64,000 bases of DNA from NCBI GenBank assembly GCA_000697055.1, contig JNDT01001812.1, positions 1 through 64,000 of the forward strand, given 5' to 3'. Shown piece by piece: positions 10,860 through 22,139 of this stretch (within the stretch, counting starts at the first letter, position 1; each line of letters begins with the position of its first letter). The notes beneath the pieces are model-generated. The model saw only the letters and a program-made list of their open reading frames with translations, searched no databases and had not been told where the DNA came from. The DNA is from Saksenaea vasiformis B4078. Its lineage: Eukaryota > Mucoromycota > Mucoromycetes > Mucorales > Saksenaeaceae. Position numbers and translations under genes: made by a program.

Positions 10860-12161
10860 ATCCCTCCTGATCCTCTAACGGTTTATTACAATGCCACCTC
10901 GAAATATGCCAGAATTCTCTAAATAACGCGTCATGCTCCACAGCATGGCTAACTCACTGGGAACTGGGGTCGGGGTGCAAAATAGTATAGCTCATAGAAT
11001 GTGGCCCTGGAATACTGAAGTACACTAACAGCGGAGAAGGAGATACTATGGAAGAAGTGAATCTCCTTGAATGCAACTGTCTAGGTTCACTGCTTTAGTG
11101 TGAGATTAGCGTAGGTGTATCAAAATATAAAGAACAACTGATATATTGCGGTTTTCATAGAAGTGTTCAAGTTACCGCATATGCAGGATATGGATCACAG
11201 TCGTTGAAAGAAATATTGCAATAGAGACGAATAATAACTCATCTCAACATATCATAAGCCCTCTTAGATTTAAACCGGTTCATATAGTAAAGCAGATTCC
11301 TTTATGGTGAACTTTCTTCTTAACTGTTTATATATATTGGATTCTTCATAAAGGGTTAAAATATTTGGCCCAATGCTAATGAAGTTTTCCATATGACAAA
11401 GACGTGTGCGTAGTTCTGACGGTGATGAAACGAATCAAATGCTAGCGCTTTTGATTTATGGCATACTACATATGTATTTCTGCGATACTGGTAGGGTCGC
11501 GTAATCAATTGCGCAGGTACAAGCTATCAACCCGCATTAGTTACCCTCTTATTAACAATTGATAGATGAGGACTACAAACCAACGGTGTATTACTTCTAT
11601 TCGTGTCATCTGCTGGTTTTAAATTCAAAACGCCGTGGAAGCATAAACTCTCACGGTCAGAAATGCAAAACAATGCAACGGATAGAGAATGTCAGCGTCA
11701 CCACCTCCGATATCGAATTTGCACCAGTTAAATTCCTTCCAACAGGGCTCCTGCATACTAGCTCGTTTTCCATGCAGATGTTGCTATATCGAGACAACTG
11801 TAGATTGGCAGGATCGGAGATCTGTTCTCGAAAACAGACACGAGCAGTATTAGCTCTTCATAGGTAATTTACGTTAATTTACGTGCTATTCTCATGTTCT
11901 TTGCAGTACGCTATTGATGGTCGTGTAACTGAATTACACTCTGTAACAAAGGACTACTCAGTTGTTGCACCTCTGTGGCGTAAATGAGGCATGCAAAGGC
12001 ATCAGAATCCGATAGTTACTGGAAAACGCAATGCGTACACACATAGGCATACCTCAATTACACTAACTGACCGATTCTACTCCTTATTTAGTTCATTTGT
12101 CTTTCTCAGTGTTAAAGTACTGGCACAAAAAGCTAGCATCTTTTTTTCCTGACGGAAAACG
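10860..12161. other. 1.3 kb intergenic, no gene recognised
   Basis: AT-rich sequence after the F-box gene. An open frame at 11559-11867 (102 codons) has no recognisable features. I see no tRNA, rRNA or mobile-element signature here. Confidence 0.4.
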
Positions 12162-12167
12162 TATAAA
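12162..12167 (+). promoter_or_regulatory. TATA box ahead of the interrupted secreted-protein gene
   Basis: TATAAA in the context CGTATAAATAC, 46 bases upstream of the ATG at 12213. It supports the view that the frame below was, or is, a transcribed gene. Confidence 0.55.
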
Positions 12168-12212
12168 TACATCCTGGACAAACATCTGGAACATGAGACA
12201 TCATATCTTTCA

Positions 12213-12845
12213 ATGAAAATCAACCTCCTTTCTATTTTTGCAGCTACGGCTATCTTGATCTCCGTTATCTAAGCTGCCTCCATCGGTCCTACTGAAGGAA
12301 ACAGAGCTGTAGCCGAAATTGCCGGTCCAAGCGAAGCTCTCCCGCAAGAAGCTGCTAAAGAAGCCACTTCACTGCCGGTTACTGGAAACACTGTAGAAAA
12401 GGTGACCGACAAAAAAAAAAAAAAAAAGGTTGCTGCACCACCTGCCTCCAGCGATGATGAAAAGAAATAAGTGGAGAAGCGACGCATCTTCCGCAGGTCT
12501 CGTCACCTGCGCGCTAGAGGAGGCTATGATGCTGATGACGACGATGATGACGGCGGCTTAGCGGCCCTGACAGAACCAGCTGTAAATGGCATAGCAAACC
12601 CTTTGGCTACCGGAGCAGGCAAGGGCGTTGCCAGTGCGGCTGCAGGAACACAGCAGACGGCGGATCTAGCTGGTGATGCTGTAGATACTCTGCTCCACAC
12701 GCTAGGCGGTGTACTCGGCAACGCCGAGCAAGGTGCAGGCGTAGCGGTAGCTAACTCCGCCCCAGCGGCTCAAGATACCGTAAGAGCAGTGGAACACAAC
12801 AAGGGTGTTCTAGGGGATGCCGTACGAATTGTTGGGGGACAGTGA
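12213..12845 (+). pseudogene. Small secreted protein gene with two in-frame TAA codons
   Basis: From the ATG at 12213 one frame runs to TGA at 12843-12845 and would be about 210 codons, interrupted only by TAA at 12270-12272 and 12468-12470. The first 19 codons encode a textbook signal peptide (MKINLLSIFAATAILISVI), and the first TAA sits exactly at the expected cleavage region, followed by AASIGP. The middle is Ala/Glu-rich with a Lys run encoded by 17 A (12411-12427). After the second TAA come a KRRIFRRSR basic segment, an Asp run, and an Ala/Gly/Val-rich repeat-like C-terminus. Frame continuity across both stops implies recent point nonsense mutations, sequencing error, or unusual decoding. 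No intron with matching phase removes either stop. Confidence 0.7.
12411..12427. repeat. A17 homopolymer inside the coding frame
   Basis: Seventeen consecutive A encode a Lys run. The frame is preserved at exactly this length, so slippage would break it; the length should be treated as uncertain in any assembly. Confidence 0.9.
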
Positions 12846-12969
12846 GCAAAAGAAAGCAGCTGTGATCGAGAGATTTTATTCAAAACAATACGCTATATTG
12901 TAATTTCAATAATTTGTGATTGAATTAATCTGCATTCCGAAAATAATGAAGTAAAACAATCGTTAATGA

Positions 12970-13272
12970 TCAGAGTCTCCTTCTTTTTCGCAGTATATTG
13001 AAGACAAGGACATGTTTGAAGTTACGAAAAGGCGACCACGTATTTCTTTGCAAGATAAACAGTTCCTCGTGAACGGTATAGAGGAATTTCTTGGTAAGAG
13101 CGGTGTGGAAGAGCCGCGCGAGACTTGCAAAACTTACGAGATACATAGTGAAACCAACAACTACTGCATCATACTTTGCAAGAGATAGGTCAGGCCAGAT
13201 AGTTCCGGCGGACCGGTTGATCCTGGTAACACACCCTATCCTCTTCCTTAGATTGGATTTGATGTTGGCCAT
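12970..13272 (-). CDS. Hypothetical 100-residue protein (doubtful)
   Basis: An open frame of 100 codons with a basic N-terminus, one hydrophobic segment (AVVVGFTMYLVSFASLARLF, about residues 36-55) and a very basic C-terminal tail (ILRKRRRL). It lies between the interrupted secreted-protein gene and the complex I gene. No family is recognised, no TATA box or splice support is seen, and length alone does not prove coding. It could be a small membrane protein or chance. Confidence 0.2.
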   Translation of the reverse strand: MANIKSNLRKRIGCVTRINRSAGTIWPDLSLAKYDAVVVGFTMYLVSFASLARLFHTALTKKFLYTVHEELFILQRNTWSPFRNFKHVLVFNILRKRRRL

Positions 13273-13504
13273 CGCTCAGCTGACAGCGAGCAGACAAGCG
13301 ATGTGGCATGGGTTATGATTAGACTTCACAGCTAGAATGAATATCCCAACAGCTGGAAAAAGATTGGACACCACGATTTTCCTTTCTTTTCCGCATAACG
13401 ACAAATCCGGTTGCTATCAGCACGCTTACCGAGACACGATGATCATCTTCTTTATGTATGTATTTTGAAGAAACAACGTTTATATATTATTGCAAGATGG
13501 TGAC

Positions 13505-14168
13505 CTATTCTGAATATTTGGAGGTGTCAACACCATGCTTGTTGTGATTGGCAAAATTGAACCAAGGGATGGCAGCTATGACAAACGGTTATTAGTCGCA
13601 GATTTCTCGGAAAGAAAAAGGACACTTACCAAACTTCAACTGAGCCTGTCGGGTGTTGCTTGCAGAAGCCTGCTGTACATGCTCTGGCATCATGCTGTCA
13701 CCATACAAAGCCTGACCATCCTTAATTCGCTGTGTCATCTCGGCCTTATCCTTTTCCACTTCGGCGGCATTTTCCTTCCAACCCCAGAAACGGACTGGCA
13801 ATAGCAAAATTTAATCCATAAACGCCGGTCTACTTGTAGTTCCATTAGACTTACGACTGCTGTTCTGGTATGCATAAAGGAAACCACCAACGGCACCGAC
13901 CAATGTGGATAGACGAAGTGGCACGCGAAGGTTGCGGGCAGGTCCCACGGGGTTCATTTTTTCTGATAATATACAATCACGATGAGAATTGCTGCTATAA
14001 TTCTCTCTTGCTTTTCTAGTTACCAAAAGCAAGCAAAAGACCGGGAGCAGCGGCGGTACAGGCAGCCATGGAAGCATAGTCCGAGGCTCTAAAATAGCGT
14101 ACTACGCGGAAGAAATGTGGATCCGTATCGATGACCGGGTAAGCGGCGTTGAACTCTTTCACAGGCAT
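13505..14168 (-). CDS. NUXM: Mitochondrial complex I 21 kDa subunit
   Basis: Four exons, 14168-14024, 13962-13855, 13794-13630 and 13575-13505, give 162 residues. The N-terminus (MPVKEFNAAYPVIDTDPHFF) and the following RVVRYFRASDY are characteristic of the fungal NADH:ubiquinone oxidoreductase 21 kDa subunit. A central Gly/Ala-rich hydrophobic stretch (STLVGAVGGFLYAYQ) is one membrane helix. The C-terminal NADH_u_ox domain has YGDSMMPEHVQ and ends PWFNFANHNKHGVDTSKY. This accessory subunit is found in fungi and lost in fermentative yeasts without complex I, so its presence implies a respiratory fungus. All three introns have clear donors, and frame phase closes throughout. The start codon is the first Met and matches the family N-terminus. 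Confidence 0.95.
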
Positions 14169-15718
14169 GCTGAAAATTCACGTAAACGCGCGGGTATGGG
14201 TGGTAAGAAATCATAGACGCATCCAATTCAATCGTTGTCGAAAAAAAAAAGAATAAGTATAAAAAACGGCAGTCATGGTAAGTTTCATCGCGATATAATA
14301 CGTCCTACTTCCTCCCAACAATGGAGAAAAAAGGGGCATGTCAAAGACTATGCACTTCTACTTACGTTCTAGCAAGTACAGAGTGGGGAGGATTGCAGTG
14401 TGTTTTCGTTAAAACAGAAAGCCGGCTCAAAAAATCTGTGACGTCGCTTTCGATTAGCGGTGGTTTAAACGCTCTCACCCTCAAAAGGGAATGGCTTCGG
14501 AGACCTAAGACCAGGCCATCGGGTTTCAAGGTTTGTTACCCAAGAGCAATAGAGACAACACCGCAAATTGAAGAGAGTCCACTGAAGGAGTAGTAGCTCA
14601 GAACCACCAAGATCTGTTGGACTTCTTTGGCCTAAAACTTCCTTTACGCCAAATAGGGTAGGATACCATCGAGGCCTTCTCCAATAACAAATCTCGCTTT
14701 ATTCAAGAAACTTAGCTAGAATAATCAAGAAAACCAGTGCAGATTTTTCTTTGCTAATACAAATTCCCAGGCTATAAAACGAGTTGAATCGCTTATCGAT
14801 AATATTCGTTTTGTCAGCAGTACCTGATCTGATTGATTTCCTACAAAATATGATGCGCTAATTGTTCGTTTCATTATGCATATCATGCCTTTTGCGGGTC
14901 AGCCACGATCGTTTCACCGCGTTTCTCGTCAATGTGGAAAGATTTATCCTTCGGGTACATCATTGTCTTTAATCTTTTCTACGTTTTCCTCTAAGATGAC
15001 AAATTTTGCTCCTCAGTGCTCCGATGGAAGATATCCATTTTTGGTATTGTTGCCATGTTATACTTCTTCGGCAATCTGAATTCGTGCCTGGCCGATATCG
15101 TAAACTTTGGAGCTTCACTTAGGGTCTGACAAGAAGTATATGTTAGGTTTTTGTCCCATGCCCTTGAGATACCCTTGATATCTCCCACCTGACCGTTAAT
15201 ACAAAGAAAAGCACGATGGCCGGTAATATTAGCGTAGACGTAGCGATTAGCGATATGTACCCGTCACTGATCAGTGCGGAAGTTATGTAAACGAACTTCA
15301 GGTCGCTGGTTTCCAAAGGGAGACTATTGGGAGATTGAACTCTGGTTTCAAAGAAGTCACCAATAGTGCTAGCGGTCGTTTCACGGCTATTCTTTGTAGT
15401 GCCTGTAACGTTTAAGGTCGAATAAAGTTCCCGCCAGCGTTCTACTCGAAACTTCCAATCGACACATGGCGAAGGCATAAAACAGTAGTTTGCTTAAGGA
15501 AGACGCTAGGACGGTGGAACGGAGACAATCTCTGACGCAAAAATCTACTGGAGGAAATACCAACACTTTGCTCACGGCGAGTATGTAATATACATGGATG
15601 CAAAAATCTAGCGAGGACACGTGTCGGTGTATCCATGTAAATCCTGCTGAGCATGGTTATTGTGGTCACCCAAACAAAATCAATTTTAGTTATCCATTTT
15701 TACTTCTGTTTAACAGTG
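14169..15718. other. 1.5 kb region without a confident gene
   Basis: Several open frames overlap on the minus strand (14991-15188, 15143-15478, 15442-15669). One contains a membrane-like segment (SLIATSTLILPAIVLFFVLTV), and the frames can be joined only by guesswork. This may be a decayed or rapidly evolving membrane-protein gene. The plus-strand frame at 14321-14593 shows no family features. Confidence 0.3.
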
Positions 15719-16845
15719 TCATTGAGAAAAAATATCTTTCAAATAAGCAGCTATCGTATTCATAGCAAATGAATACTGAGGAGCATCAAAAGCAGCGCTA
15801 AGAAATCCATGAATCGCACCAATAACACGTACAGCTACCACACTGACACCAGCTTCAGACGCCTTGCGTGCGTATGCTTCAGCTTCGTCGCGCAGTAGGT
15901 CAGCTTCAGCTGTCAGTATCAGTACAGGGGACATGCCTTTCAGGTCTTCTTGGGTTGCCAATATGGGCGAAGCAAGCTTGTTGGTTTTATCCTCTTCGCT
16001 GTAGCACTGACCTGAAAACCAGGCCACCTCTTCCTTCGACAAGATGTAGTCACCAGCACCACAGATATGATAAGACTCGTACTCCTCTCGAGACAGCGAT
16101 GTAGAAGGATATATCATAACACGAGCTTTGATCCTGTCCGTTGTTCCACGCTGATTGGCCAGAACTGTACAATAACATCCTTGAGCTTTTTCTTTTCTTT
16201 TTTTTTCCACAACCGACTTACGTGAAACGGTAGCTGTCATATTGCCACCTGCAGAATCACCCGCAACTGCAATTTTATCGGGATTCACATTCAATAATTT
16301 ATGATTATCATGAATCCACATCAAGGCATCGTAGCATTCTTCCACAGCTACTGGAAATTTAACCTCTGGGCTCAAGGAATACTCGAGGAACGCCACAGCT
16401 GCATTGGTTCCGAGCGCCAGCTACGTAAAAAAATTAGTTCAGAGACGTGTCGTGCCCCGATTTATTCATCTTACGTCGTCAATCGTCTTTTGGTACATCT
16501 TTTTGTCGCCTACTACCCAGCCACCACCGTGGCTAAGAAAAAGAACAAGACAGCATGTCAACGTCAGGAAATCATAGCCAAATGAATCACATACATATAG
16601 AATGTCACGGGTAAGACTTCGTCCTTAGTGCCGATGGGCCTGATTACATACAAGACAAGCTGTGCCTTGTTTGGACCAAGAGAAACAACATAATTTTGTG
16701 ATTCCACACCGGGGTTTGCCGTAGCGTGTGAAAAAAAGGTGTCGTGCAGACCGCGCACTTCCTGTACGGTTAACGAGGGTATAGGCGGACCACTACGCAC
16801 TGCCTTGATAAATGCTTGGTACGCTGGGTGAACAGGGATAGACAT
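15719..16845 (-). CDS. Alpha/beta hydrolase, hormone-sensitive-lipase type esterase
   Basis: Four exons, 16845-16595, 16532-16475, 16420-16222 and 16164-15719, encode 317 residues. The oxyanion-hole motif IHGGGW (84-89) is formed across the first splice junction, which supports that junction strongly. The nucleophile elbow is GDSAGG (Ser159). Asp258 in EADLLRDEAE and His288 in GAIHGF complete the catalytic triad. This layout is family IV/HSL carboxylesterase, which hydrolyses short or medium acyl esters; substrate unknown. No signal peptide, so cytosolic. A longer open frame starts at 16923, but a TATA box lies inside that extension, so the Met at 16845 is preferred. Confidence 0.93.
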
Positions 16846-16904
16846 GGGAAAAAATTGAAACTTTGAAAAGAAAGTTATGTTTCTGCTATGTGTTTGCAGG
16901 GCAC

Positions 16905-16912
16905 TTTTTATA
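16905..16912 (-). promoter_or_regulatory. TATA box of the HSL-type esterase
   Basis: TATAAAAA on the minus strand, 60 bases upstream of the chosen ATG at 16845. It decides the start: the upstream in-frame Met at 16923 would lie before the TATA box. Confidence 0.6.
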
Positions 16913-17105
16913 CTTTTCTGCATAAGGCTTTCCGTGATATGATCATTGTCATTCTCGGTTAATTAAATTTCCTAAGCCAATAGCGATCTACGCAGTAAAA
17001 GTGGGATGTCGGATAAATTTCGTGGCGTTGTTTTATGGACCGACAAAGCCCATTCTGTTACCACGGCAATAAATATACTTTTTTCGTGGATCTGTGCATA
17101 TGGAT

Positions 17106-17498
17106 CTAAGTTTCTTCCTTTTCATTAACATTAAACTCACTTGCCACGATGTAATAAAGCAAATAATGAATATAGAGCGAAACGTAGATACCGAGTGCCA
17201 ACTTTCTGCGACGGCTTGTTAAATCTTCAGGATTGACGGCTGGTAGCGGCACTCAGCAAGTACGACTATTGTTGTGATGCAGTGCATCCTTTGCCGCTGT
17301 CGTTTCCGGAGACCTTATGAAATGAATATCAGTGCGCAACAATGAGAGCAGATGATCTGACCTTTCTCTGCCTGACGAATTGATAGATGAGATTACGTAT
17401 TCATTTGCGAAATATGGTAACATTCCCATTATAAACGGATAATGTGCACCATTTACGAACACGAACGTGATCGGCTTAATGCGGTCAAGTGGGCTCAT
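17106..17498 (-). pseudogene. Possible membrane-protein gene with an in-frame TGA
   Basis: From ATG 17498 a frame of 81 codons ends at TGA 17255-17253. The same frame then stays open for 48 more codons to TAG 17108-17106. The second part looks genuinely protein-like: VNPEDLTSRRRKLALG followed by a hydrophobic segment (IYVSLYIHYLLYYIVA) and an acidic end. The first part has a hydrophobic N-terminus (ITFVFVNGAHYPFIMGML). No phase-matched canonical intron clearly removes the TGA; one weak option (GTCAGA donor, acceptor near 17220) exists. Family not recognised. It is either a recently broken gene or an incompletely modelled one. Confidence 0.35.
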
Positions 17499-17509
17499 CG
17501 TGTTTTTCG

Positions 17510-19803
17510 AAATTTTTCTAGTGTTTATCCCTCAAGAATTTTTAGGAAACCCTAAAGTCACTTTCACTGGCCTAATCAGGCGCTGCACACAGTATTCTCA
17601 CTTCCCGTTCATAGTAATTGCTTCGTTATCTCGGTGACGCGTACTTTCCTTATAGATCTTCATCTTTCTCCGATTGAAGCTACGCAATTACCACCACGAT
17701 GAAAAATAGCACCTAGTGCTGATAACCTGAGCCACCTCGTAAATTCAGTGACAGCGGATGAAGCTATAGTTTGCAGTTGAGCGACCCAGTCGCATCTTTT
17801 TTATTCATTCTTTTCATTCCAAAGAATGGTATCCTTGAACTCCTTAGCCTCTCGTTCGGAGCGGATATCTCTCAGGCGAGCGGCATTGCTGTTCCCACAA
17901 ATAACAATATCCGCTCGCACTATTCTTCCGAGTCCGGTGCGGCCTGTCTCCGACACTATCGACTGCCTATAAAGCCTGGACCTACAATTCATGTGAAAGT
18001 ATCACAGTGCATCTCTTTTGGGTCCTAGTGGGTAACCACCAAGTGACTTCCATCATGCTCTTTTAAGGACGAGCTCGATGCCAGTTTCATCCGTTTTGGA
18101 ATTCATCTTGACAGGAAACACATATATGACAGTACAGCGCTTCCTATGCTATTTACCGAAACGCACATCTCCCGGTTTTGGGAAATCCCAACGTTTCGAT
18201 AACCTATTGTCCCGTTCAGATATCGTAGCCATCCGATTTCACTGAATAAACAGTTTCAATAACCGGTAGTGCCGTGCCCTAGGAATACTTGTAGTGAAAC
18301 ATAGTCACTGAATCGCGATCTACGCTATCCTCACGGTATTTGTACATGTCCGCCCGCCCGATCCACAGGTTTCGGCTACCGAAGAATCTTTGGAATTTAG
18401 GGAATGATCCTGGAAAGGTACATCAGGGAAGGTAACCAATCCATGCACATCGATTTGCGTACTATCCTAAAAAGCTGAGAAATTCTGGAACTCACAGGTT
18501 GTTTTGACGTATGCTTGTGGGCCTTGTGATAGAATCTAGCTCAGAACGTTGTTCGAGGATTCCGTTAGACATTAATATACCTGTCAACAAGCGCTCGATT
18601 CCTTTAGTTGAGTCACGATATGTGCTCTCTACCATAACTTCCATAGATCTTCCCCTAAATTAATTTGTGGGACTGAGTTATCGCCTCAGTCGTTTGATAG
18701 AGGAAGCACCGAATCATAGTCAGTAGATATAATGCTCTGCACGATTTTATGGCACGATATGCGTTAATCAGAGAGGTACAGTTGAGGTCTTTGTCGCTGT
18801 GGCTACGTCAACGTTTATACGGAGAGGAACTGCTGTACAAACTTCCTTAGCATTCTTGTCGGCAATAAACTGTACCGCAGGTGATAATTTGTAACCAAAT
18901 GCTTACTGCAAGTTTCTGACACTTTGCTGCATTGTGCATTCTGTTCTAATTGCTTGATCCGCCGGTACTAATTTTCGAGATTGACCCTTAAATATATTGT
19001 GCGTAAAAGCTGTTCGGTATTAAAGAAGATCTTGCGGCGACATTTGTCTCTGGCGGCTGGTGCTCCATCGTAGTTATACCAGGGAATAGCTAACACCGGC
19101 TCGCGGATCGCACCCGTTTGACGATTCCAAAAGCTATTTGTATGGCCTTTGCGTTTGATCCAAAAACCACTGAACAATTTCAAAGACTTACCTTGGACAT
19201 CTTCGATACCAATAACGTTCACAGATGGCAACTGCCATTATAAGTGACATCAGGAATACTCACCTCGATGCGTTGCCTTGTGACAGAAGGATAGTGACTA
19301 AAGTTATCGACGTTAATTACGCTAATAACAGTGTCACTTCCTTGATTTACTATCTGCTTGAGCAAACGGTTTGGTCCTCATATTATCTGAGAAGTAGTTA
19401 ACTAGCCATCAGCGTCTCTGATTTTTCACAGACAGTCGTCATACTGTGTGCTAGTCCGTGATCATATCGATCCACAACAATTGTTACTCCCCAAGCGTCA
19501 TAAATACGTACTGATATGACAAGAGTCATTTTGCCTTTAAGTCTGCATGTGTTTGCGCTAAGATTTCACTTGTTACGGAAATGCCTTTTTCACATATAGA
19601 GCAACACTGTAACCGCAGATTCTTTTCCTTATTGCAACTTGTTACTGCAAGTACCAGTCTATGAGCCTCTTTCTACGCTCCGGTCTTTAAGAGCTCCACT
19701 AGAAGAGCCAGCTCTGCCCAATAGCTGCAGCATTTGTTGAAAATTTCGTTCGTCGATGTGCCATTACCAGAAAATGACCTCTTATATTGCATTAAGTGAT
19801 AAA
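17510..19803. other. 2.3 kb gene-poor region
   Basis: No gene is supported. An inverted repeat (GAGCGGATAT near 17868 and ATATCCGCTC near 17910) is short and unflanked. A minus-strand frame at 18968-19231 (87 codons) has no recognisable features. The sequence looks like diverged, unselected DNA. Confidence 0.4.
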
Positions 19804-21177
19804 TTATGCGAATAACTTTTGAATCTGTTCTTCGACCTGCTCTATGCCTTTCCACGATTTTGTCTTGCCTTGCCACCGTCCCTTTCCTCCGCCTTTTACG
19901 TCTAGGATAGCTGAGACTGCTTTGGCTGTTTTCTGTACCATCTCATCTGTCGCGCCCGCGACGATAATCGGGCCACCTGTCTTCTTGTTTCCTGCTGTAA
20001 GTACCACGACCTGATCGGCCTCAAGTTTTGCTTTCAATTCCGTAGCCACAATATTCAAGTAGTCCAAGTCAGCATCTTCACGATATAGAAAGGCATAACG
20101 ACGCTCTGCTAACTGGACTGACAACTCCTTGGCAGCTGTTTGGGCCAGCTCGCCCATCAATTTTTTGATCTGTCTGAAGTTCTCTCGTGACTGTAGCTGT
20201 AGACGTTGTACGTTCTCGACAAGTGTGTCGCCTGACAAGAGTGCCGTGAGCTGGCGCGAGACGCCGTACAATTCGCCAGCTGTCTGAAGGACACGCTGAC
20301 CAACAACGAAAAAGACACGCGTATTACCACCTCGGACTTTCTCGGTATGTAGTAATTTTAGACATTGCAAATGACCGAGATGTTTTACATGCGTGCCACA
20401 ACAGGGATTTTTGTCGAGATTGGCAATTTCAATTGTTCTCACTACGCCACCAACGTAATCTTCCGGTAAAGTATCCACCGTTCGAACATCATTTGTGTCT
20501 ACGTGTAACGTTACTGGGATCGCTGCTAAAATCAGTTCATTCGCTTTGCGCTCTATTTCCTCGAGCTGAGCCGCGGTTGGCGGCTTCGACTTGGCTGTGC
20601 CTAATTCTATATAACTCTTGGTGGCACCCATGTTCCTAACATACATCTAAACAAAGAAGCCCCAATTGTCGTTCCTAGCACGTACCATGATAACGTTTCA
20701 AAATTGTAAGGTACCTGTTCTAAAATGGCACTCAGTACATGCTGACCACTATGCTGCTGGACATGATCCCTGTGGAATTTGAGGTCAACTAACTCAGCCC
20801 CAGTATAGCCGAAGTCTGTCTCTTACCAGCGCCGGTCCCAGTCTAGTGTTAGGTGCACAGTCTTGTCTACTTCCACAGGTTCCTTGGTCATATGCACGTG
20901 TTCCAACTGCCTACGCTGCACATCGTACACTTTGATGTCGTCAATGAGCCCCATGTCTGAAGGCTGACCACCACCTTCGGGAAACAAAACTACACAGGAG
21001 AGAATTAGCATTATAAAAGAGCGTGGCGTTGAATTTACTTGTGTCATAGAGCTTCACTTCGTAAAAGCCTTGCTTATTTGGTTTGTCCGAACAAGCGATG
21101 CATTTTGTGTCAAATTCATGGAGGTAAGTGTCTCGTTGGCAGGCCAAATCTCCCACTGGTACTTGTTTTGGCGACAT
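19804..21177 (-). CDS. Alanyl-tRNA editing protein (AlaX/AARSD1 type)
   Basis: Four exons, 21177-21039, 20989-20827, 20769-20715 and 20646-19804, give 399 residues. The protein is a free-standing editing domain of alanyl-tRNA synthetase that clears mischarged Ser-tRNA(Ala). The N-terminal part has LFPEGGGQPSDMG, the conserved PxGGGQPxDxG motif. The zinc site is HVQQHSGQH (HxxxH), recreated across the intron at 20826-20770, plus CCGTHVKHLG (CxxxH). The C-terminal part ends in GGGKGRWQGK, like the DHHA1 glycine-rich motif of long AlaX. The fold and all zinc ligands are intact. The intron between exons 3 and 4 (20714-20647) is phase 0. Acts in the cytosol or mitochondria; no presequence is evident. 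Confidence 0.94.
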
Positions 21178-22139
21178 GGAGATCTATTTTCTCACGAGAA
21201 AAGCACTTAGGCTGTGGGTGATGATCGTTTTTTTTTTGTTAAGATTATCCGGATATAGAAAACGAACGGTGAAACGTCGGCTACTCCCCGCTACCTTTCA
21301 ATGTCCCTTCTCGCTAAATCAGCTGTATATCCGCCAGTTTCTTTTTAACATTACCTTTTTATTTATCTCCATCTCAACGATGCAACTTCAGCAGCCAAAT
21401 AAGCTGTTTAAACTTACCAGGGCAGTTTTCTATAGACGTTGTGCGAAATGTCCGACAATTCTCCGATAGAACAGATGAGCGTATCCGACAACTTTTCGAA
21501 ACCGCAGAGGCAGCAGATCGGTGTTTCCGACAGTGATAGCTATTATGTAGTAACTCCATTGTGCTTGTAATTGATTATCACTCGAGAGTCTTCAAGGCAG
21601 TCCAACAAAAGCTGTAATTGAAGATTTTACATCTAATCCTGGCACCCTTGCTTGATAAACCGAAGTCGTGATTAATCTGAGACGGTATGGTGTCGAATAT
21701 GTGGGTCCAGTCCAGCTCCCTCCCCCCACCCTAAGCGTGGCCAGTTGGAAGAAGTCTAAGGTTAAGTAGCGACCAGGATATCTGTACATGGAGGCAATTG
21801 CTGTGGATTAGCTGCACACTCTGCTCAGCTACACGAGAAATCCTCACAGGATCAGAAAAGCGTTATATGGAATGTATGATGTCAATTATTCCAAAGAAAT
21901 GACAATTGCGGAAATGGATAAAGTAATGTGTGGAACATGTCAAACTATATTCTTACTTTGGAGGCGCTATATCGCATAAGGTTGGCCATGAGACAAGATT
22001 AGATGACAAATCATGAATAGGATGAGCTTATAAGCCTGAAATACGGTCTGTGGGACAATGTAGAGTGAATAGTACGAGTGCTTTTTTCTTTTACAAATAA
22101 CGAAAAATATACAAGCGTTATCGCATGGATAACGTATAA
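21178..22139. other. Intergenic, no gene seen
   Basis: Holds the promoter side of the AlaX-like gene and the 3' side of the RING ligase gene. Nothing further is supported. Confidence 0.4.

Noticed and set aside
16846..16923. Longer N-terminus for the HSL-type esterase from Met 16923
   Set aside because: A TATA box lies inside the extension at 16905-16912 and the extra residues do not resemble the family start.
17868..17920. Inverted repeat GAGCGGATAT / ATATCCGCTC as a small transposon end
   Set aside because: Only about ten bases, no target-site duplication and no internal element.
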